Notes: generated by a model not told the origin, from the sequence alone. Shown: positions 1 to 10,683, counted from the first letter of the stretch. The stretch is 64,000 nt of DNA from Mycoplasma wenyonii str. Massachusetts (GCF_000277795.1 NC_018149.1:1-64000), one strand, 5' to 3'. Program-made: numbers and translations.

Positions 1-1179
1 TTAACTAACTACAAACACTTACTAGATAAAAGAAATAAGTTAACTCTTAAGAATAAACACTGTATCTTAACTCTTAACACTAGTTTTTATAAAAAGGTAA
101 AAGAGTTAGAAAAAGAGATCAAAGAATTTCTTTATTCAGAACTAAATAAGAACTTCAATATCTCTTTTGAAGTTCTGAAAGATGAAGCTGAACTAACTCT
201 AAAGATACAACTAGAGAGTGAACTAAAAGATTTTAAGAGTAATTCAAAACTAGACTTTTTTATTCACAACCCAAATAACTCTTTGGTAATTAATAAGTTA
301 AAGGAATTTATTACTAATTCTGAAACTTCTTTATTACTAATAGGATCTAAAGGTTCAGGAAAGAGTTACTTAATTAAAGAGCTACTAAAAGAAGTTGAAT
401 ATATCTACTTAAATCTAAAAACTTTTCAAGAGAAATTATTTATTTTCAAATCTAATAAAAAAGCTTTTATTACTTCTCTTAAAAACTACAAGTTAATTGT
501 TTTTGATAATCTAGAGTCAATCTCTAAAGATTCTTACAAACTACTTAAACAAATAAAGGAAGTAAGAGAAGAACTAGGAAATAAAAATCTATTTATTCAA
601 GTTGAATCAAATAATCAACAAATTACTAATAACTTATTAGTATTACCTCCACCAACTCAAAAGTTTGTACTTCAACTAACTAAAGAGTTATTAAAGAGAC
701 ACTATCCAGAACTTAAGATAACTGAATCAGCTATAGAGTTTCTCTCTTATATACTAGGTAACAACCTCAAAGAACTAATAAATAAGTTATTTAAGTTTTT
801 TTTATTTCTAGAGAGCTACTCTTTCCAAACCAATATCTTAGATAAAGAAGAGTTAAACAATATATTCAATGATTTATTTAATAAGTCTGAGAAAAAAAGT
901 CTTATTAACTATGAACAAAACTCACAATTAAAAGCTCTTTGTGAAAAGAAAAGCTTTGATTTAGAGATAGTTAAGAGTAAATCTAAGACTAAGAAATCAG
1001 TCTTTGAAAGAGATCAAATAATTCACATTCTTAGAGAAAGATTTAACTTCTCCATAAAAGATATCTCTCAAATACTTTCTAGAAGTGAATCTTCTATTCA
1101 CTACTCTCTTAACAAGATAAAGAACAAAAAAGAAAGTGAAACCTTTAAGAATTACTTTGACTACTTAACGAAACTCTAA
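1..1179 (+). CDS. dnaA: Chromosomal replication initiator DnaA (5' end cut by window)
   Basis: DnaA is the AAA+ initiator that binds and opens the replication origin. The frame is open from base 1, so the first residues lie outside the window or a non-ATG start is used; the 392 residues seen are about 15-25 short at the N terminus compared with the family. A domain-I-like segment comes first. Walker A is GSKGSGKS at about residues 115-122, and the Walker B region reads LIVFDNLES with only one of the usual two acidic residues. The C-terminal helix-turn-helix is present, but the DNA-reading signature (usually RDHTTV) is RSESSI. Position directly before dnaN supports the call. Alternative starts cannot be judged here. 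Confidence 0.9.
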   Translation, partial: LTNYKHLLDKRNKLTLKNKHCILTLNTSFYKKVKELEKEIKEFLYSELNKNFNISFEVLKDEAELTLKIQLESELKDFKSNSKLDFFIHNPNNSLVINKLKEFITNSETSLLLIGSKGSGKSYLIKELLKEVEYIYLNLKTFQEKLFIFKSNKKAFITSLKNYKLIVFDNLESISKDSYKLLKQIKEVREELGNKNLFIQVESNNQQITNNLLVLPPPTQKFVLQLTKELLKRHYPELKITESAIEFLSYILGNNLKELINKLFKFFLFLESYSFQTNILDKEELNNIFNDLFNKSEKKSLINYEQNSQLKALCEKKSFDLEIVKSKSKTKKSVFERDQIIHILRERFNFSIKDISQILSRSESSIHYSLNKIKNKKESETFKNYFDYLTKL

Positions 1180-1246
1180 TAATAAATTAATTAATTTATT
1201 AATTATTAATAAATAATCAAACAATAAACAAATAAAAAATTAATTA
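1180..1246. other. AT-rich dnaA-dnaN spacer, possible origin element
   Basis: This 67-base spacer is almost only A and T, with repeated TTAATTAATT-type words. Origins often lie beside dnaA, and a run like this could act as an unwinding element, but I see no clear DnaA-box consensus in it. The unusual DnaA recognition helix makes the consensus box a poor guide. The main origin could equally lie upstream of the window. Confidence 0.3.
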
Positions 1247-2395
1247 ATGTATTTTTCTATTAATTCCAAGGTAAATCTAAAAATAAGAGAATTTATTCAC
1301 TCCAATATAAATACCAACTTATTACTACAAGAAGAAGAAATACTTATTAAATGCAAAGATAAAAAATTAATTCTTTACTCTAATAACAACTTCACTGAAT
1401 CAAAACTAGTATTTAGTGAAGAAATTAAATACAAGAAACAAGGAGAAGTTGTATTAGGATCTAAAACTCTTTTATCTATACTAGAAAGTCTTAAACACCA
1501 AGAAGAAATAGAGTTTCAAAAAGTTGAGAACTCACTAATAAAAGTTAGCTCTGAAAAGTTTGAGTGTAACCTTATCTCTTTAGTTAAGAAATTCTTATTA
1601 GTAGAAGAAAACTTAGTTATTCCTGAAAACTCAAAGAAGATAACTTTAGAGTTTGAATTCCTAAATCTAATAAATAACAGATTTAAAGATTTCTATAAGA
1701 ATCTAGGAAGTAACTTACAGAAAAATACAGTCTATAACACTATTAACTTCAAGAAGAATAAATCTTATAGTGAGATAAATGTATTAGTTACTGACTCTTA
1801 TAGAATACTTTTTGCTTCATTTAGTTTCTCAGATATCTTAGATGAAGAGTTTCAGTTTAACTTACACACTGAGATACTTAGTTGCATAATACTTTTATTC
1901 AAAGATAAGTTTGAAAATAAAAAGCTTAATTTCTATATAAAAGGTGATAGTTTATTAGTTAACTCAGAGGGATTAATTTTCAGAACTAAATTAAATTCTT
2001 CTAACTATCCCAACTTATCTAATCTCTTTAAACAAGAAGAACAACTTAGTTTCACTATCAATAAGAACTTACTTATTTCAGCTATTGATAGAAATCTATT
2101 ACTAGCAGAACAAAACCTAAATATAACTTCTTATAAAGTACTAGAAGATAACTTAGTACTAGAATACAGAGATTCTTCTAGAGGTTTCACTAAAGAAGAG
2201 ATAAAGGTAATTAAACACAAAGGAGAGAATATTCATTTCTCACTAAATAGTCTCTTTTTAAAACAACTATTAAAGAATATTTCAGATGATGAAATAATCT
2301 TTAATATCTCTGAAGCTTATAAACCAATAGTCTTATTTGGTAAGAATGAAGGTATTAATTTCAAACAGATAATCCTACCTCTTAAATACAGCTAG
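1247..2395 (+). CDS. dnaN: DNA polymerase III beta sliding clamp
   Basis: This 382-residue protein has the length of a beta clamp and lies directly after dnaA, the usual order. The clamp encircles DNA and tethers the polymerase III core during replication. Similarity is weak but fits throughout: alternating short strands, a middle segment LHTEILSCIILLF, and the terminal region ending FKQIILPLKYS, which resembles the clamp C-terminal ILPMR motif. ATG start. No Shine-Dalgarno motif is visible upstream. No UGA codons are needed. The next gene begins 3 bases after the stop. Confidence 0.85.
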   Translation: MYFSINSKVNLKIREFIHSNINTNLLLQEEEILIKCKDKKLILYSNNNFTESKLVFSEEIKYKKQGEVVLGSKTLLSILESLKHQEEIEFQKVENSLIKVSSEKFECNLISLVKKFLLVEENLVIPENSKKITLEFEFLNLINNRFKDFYKNLGSNLQKNTVYNTINFKKNKSYSEINVLVTDSYRILFASFSFSDILDEEFQFNLHTEILSCIILLFKDKFENKKLNFYIKGDSLLVNSEGLIFRTKLNSSNYPNLSNLFKQEEQLSFTINKNLLISAIDRNLLLAEQNLNITSYKVLEDNLVLEYRDSSRGFTKEEIKVIKHKGENIHFSLNSLFLKQLLKNISDDEIIFNISEAYKPIVLFGKNEGINFKQIILPLKYS

Positions 2396-2397
2396 CT

Positions 2398-3270
2398 ATG
2401 CAACTAGTTAATACTTATCTCTTTAACTATAGAACTAACTTCAATAGTTTCTTTAGAACTGAAAGACTCTCAAAGTTATTAATTATTTTGTTTTTAATAA
2501 TTTCTTCATTAGTAATAACTAATTTATTTTCTAAAGATTTTTGAAAAGAATTGAGATTATTTGTTCCTTACAAGGTTTTTAATTACTTAAAAGAAAAAGA
2601 AATATTTAAGAAATATTGAGTAACTAATTTTTCTGTTAATGACTTTTCTAAAAATATTTTCAGTTGGAAAATTTATGTATATGGTGCATTCTTTTTATTA
2701 ACTATTGAAAGTATTAGATTATTTTTTAAGTGCAAAAGAATAACTAATAAATGAAATAGTTTTTCTCTTTCTTTTGGAATTAATGAAAATCAAAAAATCA
2801 AAAAAGTTAAGAAAGAAATAATCAGAACCTTTGGTAATGTAATAGCTTTCGGAATAGTTCTATTACTTTATCTAGGTTTTATTTTTTATGTAATTATTAA
2901 TCACTTAATTAGAGGAAATTACAACTTTTCTAGTAATTTCATACTGAAGAGAATAATATTTGCTTTATTTTTTTGAATAACTCTTACTTTCTTTTACTTT
3001 CTAAATATTCAAAAAAGAATTAAGAAGTACTATAGAAACTACTACCAAAAAAAAGATGTAAATAAGAAAATAGATTATTTAGTAGTAACTAAGAGTTTTT
3101 CTTGACACTTACTATTAAACCTATTTGGTTGTTTTATGGTAGTACTAAATATACCAATAGATTTATTCATTATCTTTATGGTTTTGAAATTTATACCTTG
3201 AAATAATATATTTTCCAAAATAAAACTATTAATTAATAAAGAAAGTAACTTATTAAATCTTTCTTATTAG
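2398..3270 (+). CDS. Unrecognised multi-pass membrane protein
   Basis: This 290-residue protein has at least four hydrophobic segments: near residues 22-40, 95-110, 140-165 and 180-200, with another close to the C terminus. Several UGA codons must be read as Trp. I do not recognise the family. It starts 3 bases after dnaN and ends 1 base before hrcA, so it is very likely co-transcribed with them. Lys- and Tyr-rich loops between membrane segments suggest a cytoplasmic side but do not show a function. Confidence 0.7.
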
Positions 3271-3271
3271 T

Positions 3272-4357
3272 ATGTCTAATCCAATAGTTGAAAGTAATAG
3301 ATCAGTAAATTTATTAATTGAAGAAGAAAAAAATATCTTAAATGAAAGACAAAAAGAAATACTAAAGATAATAGTTGAGAAATATATAAGTGAGAAAAAG
3401 ACTATTAGTAGCTTAAATATCAAGTCTAAAAAGCTTTATAGATGATCTTCAGGAACTATAAGAAATGAAATGTCAATACTTGAAAATAAAGGATTTTTAA
3501 AGAAGGAACACCAATCCTCTGGAAGAATACCTACTAAATATGGTTACAAGATGTATATTTGTCACTTAATGGATGACTTACAGAATATGAATGAAGAGAT
3601 TAAGTACAAACTAATAGATTTATTTGCTAATAGAAATGAATCTATAGATGTAACTCTTAATAAAAGTGCAGAGATTATTTCTAATTTCTTAAATCTACCT
3701 ATTATTCTTTTAGGAGATAACAACTTAGGTAGAGAGATACTTAAGAGATTAGATCTAGTAGAACTATCTGAGAGAGAGTTTGTTATATATGCAATAACTT
3801 CTTCAGGAGAGATTTATAAAGACAAGATAGTTATAGATGAATTTAAGGAAAGAGAAGACCTAAGTATTTGTGTGAAACTCTTAAATGAAAACTTAGTAGG
3901 TTGTACTATCTCTGAAATAGATGAAACAACTATTAAGTTACTACCAAAAATAAGAAATAGTGTTCACAAGTATGAGTTTGTTTATGAAAAAATAATTACA
4001 AAGATTTGTTCAGGAGTGGTAAATAAACAACAACATTTATATAGGATTTATAACAAGAACTCTATTATTTCTCAACCAGAAGTAAGAAATAATCAAATTA
4101 GTTTAGAGAAAATCTTTAATATATTGGAAAACTATTCTACATTCTCACAACTTAATTCCAATTACTTTAAGACTGGAAGTACTTTAATTAATCTAGATAA
4201 TGAAATAGATGGAGTATCTGTAGCTACTACAGTATTAAATACTAGAGAGAAAACAAGAAGCTTATCTGTAATAGGTCCTACTAGAATGAACTATGCACTT
4301 ATAAGAAGTTTGTTTGAATTTATTAATGAAAAGTTAGTAGAGTTTCCTAGTAACTAA
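3272..4357 (+). CDS. hrcA: Heat-shock transcription repressor HrcA
   Basis: HrcA binds CIRCE operators and represses chaperone genes. The protein is 361 residues. The N-terminal winged helix is clear: LNERQKEILKIIVEKYISEK, then SGTIRNEMSILENKGFLKK and SSGRIPTKYGYKMY, the hallmark motif of the family. One UGA (about base 3446) must be read as Trp, and a standard-code reading would lose the DNA-binding part. I see no CIRCE inverted repeat in this window, so its targets lie elsewhere. It ends in TAATG, overlapping the next gene by one base. Confidence 0.92.
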
Positions 4358-5571
4358 TGAGTGTTATAGGAGAAAAAAAGAAAAAAAGTATTAAGTTAGA
4401 TGAACTAAATAAGTTAAAGAAAGAACACAAAGAGATAGAGGAACAATCTGAGAAATTAAATGATTATCTAAATCAAAACATCTTTAGTGTTTTTGATAAA
4501 TCACAACAAAGTACAGACTCTAACTTAGAAGAGATACTAGATGTAAGTGATAACTCTTTTAATTTCTTTAAAAAACTATCTAAAAGTGGAGTATTTGAAT
4601 ATAACTTCCCAGCTCTAGAAATCAATAACCTAACTAAGTACTATGGAAATAAAAATATTGCTACTTTAGTTAATGTTTCACTAAAAGTTTTCTTTGGTGA
4701 CTTTCATATAGTTGTTGGTGCTTATTCTTCAGGAAAGACTACTTTATTCAACTGTATAGCTGGTAAAGAAGAATACGAAGGAGAGATTTTATTTAACTCT
4801 CAGAACTATAAGGGAGATATCTTAAAGATAAATAAGGTTTGTGGTTTTGTTAGTTATGAACATGAGTTTGACTTATTTAGCACTATGGAAGAAGTTATTC
4901 ATACTAAGTTACAACTTATGGGAGTTGAAGAAAGTACTATTAGAAACTATATGTCTCTTAAGTTAAAAGCTTTTGGATTAGAGGAAAAGAGAAAGAGTTT
5001 CATTATTGACTTAACTCTATTAGAAATTAGAAAGGTTCAATTACTAATAGCTTTGATATTTGATCCAAATATATTAGCTTTAGATCAATCCTTATTAGGA
5101 CTACAAGATACTGAAAAGATTGAACTCTTAGATTTATTAATTAAGTACAAAGATTCAGAGAGATCAGTAATATTGTTTTCTCATGATCTAACTGATTTAC
5201 CTAGTTATTTCAATTCTTGTACTTTATTAATAGAAGGTAGAACTTACTACTCTGGTTCTATGGAAAACCTATTACTAGAAAGTAAGAATAGATACATTAT
5301 CTCTACTTCTGATAATGAAAGTTGTTTGAAGTTATTACCTAAATATGTAACTACTCATTCAGTTAACTTACTAAAGAATGTGATCTTTTGTACCTTTGAT
5401 GGAAAGATGAATCTCTTACTATTCCAAAGAGAGTGTTTAGAAAAAAACATAATCTTACTAGAAATAAAGAAGGTAAGTCTAGAACTAGAAGATATTTACA
5501 ACTCTATTTCTAAGATAGGAAGCAAGACTGCAAGAATTGAATTAAATAGAAAGAAGTTCTTCTCTACTTAG
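4357..5571 (+). CDS. Degenerate ABC-type ATPase with N-terminal coiled coil
   Basis: This 404-residue protein has a Lys/Glu-rich, likely coiled-coil N terminus (residues 1-85) followed by an ABC ATPase domain. Walker A is GAYSSGKTT and the switch region ends ILFSHDL with the His of the H-loop. The signature motif that is normally LSGGQ reads LTLLEIRKVQ, and after Walker B (ILALDQ) the catalytic Glu is Gln. These changes suggest weak or no ATP hydrolysis, or a regulatory role. The start overlaps the hrcA stop (TAATG). I see no partner permease next to it, apart from the unassigned membrane protein before hrcA. Confidence 0.75.
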   Translation: MSVIGEKKKKSIKLDELNKLKKEHKEIEEQSEKLNDYLNQNIFSVFDKSQQSTDSNLEEILDVSDNSFNFFKKLSKSGVFEYNFPALEINNLTKYYGNKNIATLVNVSLKVFFGDFHIVVGAYSSGKTTLFNCIAGKEEYEGEILFNSQNYKGDILKINKVCGFVSYEHEFDLFSTMEEVIHTKLQLMGVEESTIRNYMSLKLKAFGLEEKRKSFIIDLTLLEIRKVQLLIALIFDPNILALDQSLLGLQDTEKIELLDLLIKYKDSERSVILFSHDLTDLPSYFNSCTLLIEGRTYYSGSMENLLLESKNRYIISTSDNESCLKLLPKYVTTHSVNLLKNVIFCTFDGKMNLLLFQRECLEKNIILLEIKKVSLELEDIYNSISKIGSKTARIELNRKKFFST

Positions 5572-6106
5572 TTAAATATCTTTCATTTAGGTATTTCTCC
5601 CTCTCTTATTATTTCTTTATTGTCATAGTCATATATAGTAGAGAAAATACCTGAGCTAACACAACCAGATCTAACAATCATAAATTTGTCTTTATGATCC
5701 TTAAAAACTATTTTTGCTTCTTGTAGGCTCTTTATTGGTTCTTCTCCAGAGATATTGGCACTAGTGGAATATAAAGGTCCTAGGTGTTCTGAAAGCTTTA
5801 AGAGCACTGGATTAGCTGGCATTCTGTAAGCTCCACCTTTATAAATAACTGTTAGAGGTCCAGGTCAGAATCTCTCTAGAAGTAGCTTTAGATCAGTTGG
5901 TAATTTAGGAGAGAGTTGTTCCATCTTTCCAATGAAGGTAATAAGTTTTTTTTTAAAGGTCTATTCTTCATTTGATACAACACCTTACTATCTAAGGCAG
6001 CTAAAGCTATTAAGGTATCTGTTTCAATAACAATAGCTTTTCCCATTAATAAACTCTTACAGATTCCTAGATAATTCTCTAAGTATTTCTTGATGAATTT
6101 ATTCAA
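5568..6106 (-). pseudogene. tsaC: Threonylcarbamoyl-AMP synthase (TsaC/YrdC), frameshifted at an A9 run
   Basis: TsaC makes the threonylcarbamoyl-AMP used for the t6A37 modification of ANN-decoding tRNAs. The N-terminal frame (TTG at 6106) carries ETDTLIALAALDSK and MKNRPLKK. After a run of nine A (coding strand; T9 at 5946-5954) it runs out of frame and stops. One extra A would restore 179 residues including FWPGPLTVI (UGA as Trp) and STSANISGE, both family motifs. Neither half has other lesions. So this is a recent mutation, a sequencing error in the homopolymer, or a site of polymerase slippage. The stop is TAA at 5568, overlapping the ABC gene tail to tail. Confidence 0.8.
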
Positions 6107-6125
6107 GAGTTAAACAATTATTTAA

Positions 6126-6199
6126 TGGAGCAGAATATGAGAATCAAACTCACGACTCAACCTTGGCAAGGTTGTATTTTATCACTAAACTAATTCTGC
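6126..6199 (-). tRNA. tRNA-Gly (GCC)
   Basis: The minus strand folds as a cloverleaf. Acceptor strands are GCAGAAT and ATTCTGC with an encoded CCA end, the anticodon loop is TTGCCAA between CAACC and GGTTG, and the T arm contains GTTTGATTC. The anticodon GCC gives glycine. It lies upstream of tsaC on the same strand. Confidence 0.93.
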
Positions 6200-6200
6200 A

Positions 6201-6227
6201 TTAAAAGCTTAGTTTGTAAGCTTTTAA
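6201..6227. repeat. Perfect 11-base inverted repeat
   Basis: TTAAAAGCTTA is followed by GTTTG and the exact reverse complement TAAGCTTTTAA. It sits one base upstream of the tRNA-Gly gene (minus strand) and 37 bases upstream of secE (plus strand). There is no following T run, so it is not a classic terminator. It could be an operator, or an RNA hairpin in a leader. Confidence 0.7.
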
Positions 6228-6264
6228 GCTTTCCTGATTATATATTTAATTAAATACGTCTGAA

Positions 6265-6504
6265 ATGTTGGATTCTGTAGAGTTAAGAACTAATCAAGAG
6301 GAATACTCTTGGTTAAGAATGCACTGTAGAAACTTTAAGAATAAATCTATTTCTTTTGTAGAGGAATTTATTAAAAATTTTCATAGGATACAGTGAATGA
6401 GTGGTCAAAGAGTATTTAGAGAAACTTGTTTTGTATTGATAATTACAGGAATACTAACTTCTTTCTTTTATCTAATATTCTTGTTTATGTGGTTAATTAC
6501 CTAA
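6265..6504 (+). CDS. secE: Preprotein translocase subunit SecE
   Basis: SecE clamps the SecY channel of the Sec translocon. The 79-residue protein has an amphipathic segment FVEEFIKNFHRIQW (one UGA Trp) followed by a single C-terminal membrane helix, the minimal SecE layout. It is directly followed by nusG, the almost universal secE-nusG pairing, which makes the weak sequence match convincing. ATG start; TAA stop 4 bases before nusG. Confidence 0.8.
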
Positions 6505-6508
6505 TTTA

Positions 6509-7405
6509 ATGTCTTCAGAGTGGATAGTTATGAGTAACTTTGATGAATTTGAAGATGATCTAATTGCACTTGAAGCTGATAAAGAAGAGAGTCAAGATAT
6601 TAATTGATTTACTGCAAGAACTTATGTTTCTAATGAAGATAGACTAATAGAACAACTCTGAGATAAAGTAAGACAACATAAGTTAACTGAAGAGGTATTA
6701 GAAATACTTTCAGTTAAAGAAACAGTAGTAGATGAATCAAAAGACTATGCACCAGATTCTCTAGAACTACCAAAAACAGAATTCAGAAATAGTAAGACTT
6801 CTGTTTGAGTAAAGACTGGTAGTGGTTACTTTAGAAAGATAAGACTAAAGGTTGTTAGACCATTTAAGTGTTTTATCTTTATCAAGATGTTGGGAGATCC
6901 AGAGTTATTTGAACAGATTCAAAGATGATCTTTAGGTCTTACTTTCTTGGGCTATCCAAACCCCAATATAGTTTCTGACGCAGAGATTCTGAGAATGAAA
7001 GGTATGGCTTCAGAGAAAACTCCATCTATAGGTGAATATATTGTGGAGAAAGGATATCAAGTTATTAGTGGAGCTGTATCTAACTTTGTAAAGAGTGGCA
7101 TTCCTTCTCTAAAGTCAGTAGAAAGGGAAGAAGAGGGATTAGGCTATGATCCTGAGGAAGGAAGAGAAGAAGTGGAGGCAGTTGAAGAGTTTGAAGATAT
7201 CTATGACTCTTCAATCACTCAAGATAGAAAAGACATAGTAATAGGAAAACTAAGAATTAATGACTTTGTCTATCTATCTGATATGGGAGCTAAGGGAGTT
7301 GTTAAGGAAATAGATCTAAAAAATAAGGTAATAACTGTTGATATAAACCTATTTGGTAGAAATCAAACTCTTAGATGTAAACCAGAACAACTAAAAGAGT
7401 TTTAA
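6509..7405 (+). CDS. nusG: Transcription termination/antitermination factor NusG
   Basis: NusG binds RNA polymerase and links it to Rho or to the ribosome. The protein is 298 residues, longer than the usual ~180. An acidic N-terminal extension (about 35 residues) precedes the NGN domain, which begins near INWFTARTYVSNEDR. The C-terminal KOW domain is seen in GKLRINDFVYLSDMGAKGVV near residues 245-265. An acidic linker of about 60 residues separates them. Several UGA Trp codons are needed. Context after secE supports the call. Confidence 0.88.
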
Positions 7406-7422
7406 AATTTGAAAGAACTGTA

Positions 7423-7977
7423 ATGAAGCAAATATTTGATTTTCTTAATAAATTCGCTAGTGGTAAGAAGGTAATTACTAAAAAGGAAGAAGCACCAAAG
7501 AGTGAAATAAAGATCTATTCTCCTTTAACTGGAGCTATTATTGATCAAAAGAATATTCCAGATGAAGGTTTCTCAGAAGGTTATATGGGAGTTGGAGTTG
7601 GAATACAACCAAAGGAAGATGAAGATGTTTGATGTCCTTTAAGTGGTAATCTAGAAGTTCTATTCAAAACCCAACACGCTTATATAGTTAGAGAGCCTAA
7701 TACTCAAGTAGCAGTTATGTTACACCTTGGAATCAATACAGTAAATATTGCTCCAGAATTAAAAGCCTTTACTACTCCATTAACCCAAGGATTACCAGTA
7801 AAAGAAAAAGATCCTCTTTGCAAGATGTCACTAGAAGTTATTAGAAAGAATGCAACTAGTGATATCTCTGCTTTACTAGTTCAAAACGAAAATATGGAAG
7901 GTAAAGAAGTAAAGGTACATAAGAAAGAAGGAGAATCTGTTACTAAAGGTGAATTAATTATGAGTATCTACTATTAG
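7423..7977 (+). CDS. crr: PTS system glucose-type EIIA component
   Basis: EIIA-Glc passes phosphate from HPr to the sugar-specific EIIB during sugar uptake. The protein is 184 residues with the family motifs in order: SPLTGAIIDQKNIPDEGFSE, MGVGVGIQP, then HAYIVRE and MLHLGINTV. The HLG motif holds the phosphorylated His. One UGA Trp (about base 7630) joins the two halves. The N-terminal ~30 residues are basic. No EIIB/C gene lies in this window. The downstream proS overlaps its stop. Confidence 0.9.
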
Positions 7978-9379
7978 TAAGTCAGTCGAGAACAAAGAAT
8001 CACTTAAGTACGAGACTCTTTTACTAGAAGGAGGATTAGCTAGTCCAGGATTAGTTTCTGGAACTTTCTTTCTTCACCCAAGAGGTTGTTTCATCTGGGA
8101 ACAAATTCAATCCTTCATTAATAAAGAGTTTTCTGAGTTAAAGGTTCAGAATGTTTTATTCCCTAGCTTAATTCCTTATTCTGGCTTTGTAGCAGAACAG
8201 AAAAGTCAAGACACTTTAGATCTCAGTGAGATAATTAGACTACATTCTGACAAAGATGATCTCAGTAGTGTAATTGCCTTAAGACCTACAAGTGAGCTTT
8301 TATTTACTCACTTTTTTAAAGAGAGAATACAAGAGAGAAAGACTAAACTTCCTATTCTCTTAAATCAGTGATCCTCAGTTTATAGAGCAGAAAAGAATAC
8401 CAAGCTATTCTTTAGAAGTAAAGAGTTCTATTGACAGGAGTTACATTCAATTCATATCTCAGAAGATGAAGCTAAAGAATATTTACTTCTAATAGATGAA
8501 ATCTATAAGAAATTATTAAAGAAGTTACTTTGCATTAGTTATCTCGGAGGAGAGAAGACTAAGCTAGAGAGATTTCCTGGAGCAGAGCAAACTCTAACCA
8601 ATGAATGTATCTTGCCGGATGGGCAAGTACTTCAACTAACAACCTCTCACTATCTCTCTTCTTTCTTCGCAAGCCTCTTAGACATTAAGTATTGAGTTAA
8701 TAACACAACTACTTTAGTACCAGTGCAACTATCTGCTGGTTGTTCCACTAGACTTATTGGTTCAATAGTTCAGATGCATAGTGATGAATCTGGATTAGTC
8801 TTGCCTTGAGAGTTAGCACAAGAACAAATAGTAGTTGTAGTATTTAGTGATCTGTATGGCGCTGATAACTATCTTTCTATTCTTAAACAAGAGTTAAGTG
8901 GTTATAGATTTACTATCGAGACTACTAGCTCCTTAGGAAAGACAATGTTTAGACTAGAGAAATTAGGAATTCCTCTAGTAATAATAGTTGGAAAGCAGGA
9001 GATAGAACAATCTGAAGTAACTCTTAAGTCTAGAGTATTTAAAGGTCAATTTAGTTGTAAGCTCTCTGTCCTCAAGCAAGAAATACATGGTTACAAAAAG
9101 AGACACAATAAAGAACTATTAAATAGAAGTAGTGAACACAATTCTAACTTTGTAGTTAAGACTAGAGACTGACAAGAGTTAGTTAAGTTAATCTCTAGTG
9201 GTAAGGTTGTATTAGCTCCTTGAAGAGATGAAATAGAGAATGAAACTAGATTTAAAGGGCAAAAATATAATTTCTCTATTAGATGTATTAAAGAGAGATT
9301 GCCCTTAAATACTAACTTCAGATGTGTATTTAGTGGTCAAGTGGCTAATTGTTTAGTTTATTTTGGTAGAAGTTATTAG
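7973..9379 (+). CDS. proS: Prolyl-tRNA synthetase, non-canonical start
   Basis: ProRS charges tRNA-Pro. Class II motifs are clear: GTFFLHPRGCFIWEQIQ, ALRPTSELLF, NQWSSVYRAE, FRSKEFYWQELHS (UGA Trp codons) and QLSAGCSTRLIGS. This is the archaeal/eukaryotic-like form known from mycoplasmas, with a C-terminal anticodon-binding domain (468 residues). There is no ATG, GTG or TTG between the in-frame stop at 7955 and the conserved core. I chose ATT at 7973, which overlaps the crr stop as ATTAG. TTA at 7958 is the other option. Confidence 0.88.
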
Positions 9380-9384
9380 TTAGT

Positions 9385-10683
9385 ATGTCAGTAGCTCTTA
9401 AGACTAATTTCCTAAAAGCAGTTAGTGTTGAGGAGATAAAGAAACAATATTCAGAAAAGTTAAAGGATATATTTAGTGCTTTGCAACTAAAGACTGCTAA
9501 GGGTTCAGACATGATTGGTTGAATTCCTTGGGTATTTGAAGATCACAAGTGAATATTTGATAAGGCTAAAGAGATTAGACAAAAGTGAATTGAAAACAAA
9601 GTAGAGGTTGTAGTAATAATAGGAACTGGAGGTTCCTATCTAGGAAGTAAAGCTTGTTTAGAGTTTGTAGAGTCTAATACTAAAAAACCTTTTGAGTTCC
9701 TCTTTGTTCCTTATTTCTCTGCTAGATTCCTTGAAGAAACAATTAACTACTTAAGAGATAAGAAGTTTGCTATAGTAGTTATCTCTAAGTCAGGAGGTAC
9801 TCTAGAGAGTGCAGTAGCCTTTAGATTCCTAAGAGAGTTATTGTTTGAGAAGGAAAGAGAACAACACTTTGAATACATAATCTCTATTACTACTGATGGC
9901 TCTGGCTCTCTCTATGAGCTCTCTAAGAAACATAACTACTACATCTTTGGAATAGAAAAGAGTATAGGGGGAAGATATTCCACCTTAACTCCTGTAGGGT
10001 TAGTTCCAGCTATATTAAGTGGTATCTCAGGAGAAGAGTTAATAGCAGGAGCTAAAGCTTGCTATGAAGATCACTATCACCTAGAATATGTAACTAATGC
10101 TCCATTTCAATATGCAGCTTATAGACATCATTTCTTTGAGAAAAAGAAATTAAGCTCTGAATGCTTAATTGCCTATGATCCTCAAGTTAATGGAGTGTTA
10201 CACAAGATGAAACAATTGTTTGCCGAGTCTGAAGGAAAGAACAACAAAGGTTTAATGCCTGTAATTCTAGATTTCACTCCAGATCTTCACTCTGTAGGTC
10301 AACTGCTACAAGAAGGGAATACTTCTTTCTTTCAAACAATAGTTTGAGTTAAGAATGAAGAAAAGAAAGTAGAGTTAAAGATTGAAGAAAGTATTTTCGG
10401 AAATGAAGATAAGTTAGATTGATTGAAAGGAACCAATTTAAAAGAGCTGAATAGAGCTGCTTGTTTAGGTACTGTGAATGCACACAGAGAGTTGAAAAAT
10501 ATAAATATATTGCTACTTAGTGTAAAAGACTGAACAGCCTTTTCATTTGGTTATCTATATTTCTTCTTGTGCCTTACAGCAATGTTTTCTGCCTATTTGT
10601 TTGAACAAAATCCTTTTGATCAACCCGGAGTGGAAGCCTATAAGTCTAGAATGATAGAAAATTTAAAGAAGCAATCCAGCTAA
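9385..10683 (+). CDS. pgi: Glucose-6-phosphate isomerase
   Basis: Pgi interconverts glucose-6-P and fructose-6-P in glycolysis. The protein is 432 residues, the usual mollicute length. Motifs include [23 protein letters not shown], and [16 protein letters not shown], which is the PGI signature. UGA must be read as Trp at several points, for instance near 10345. The ATG start lies 5 bases after the proS stop. Confidence 0.93.
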
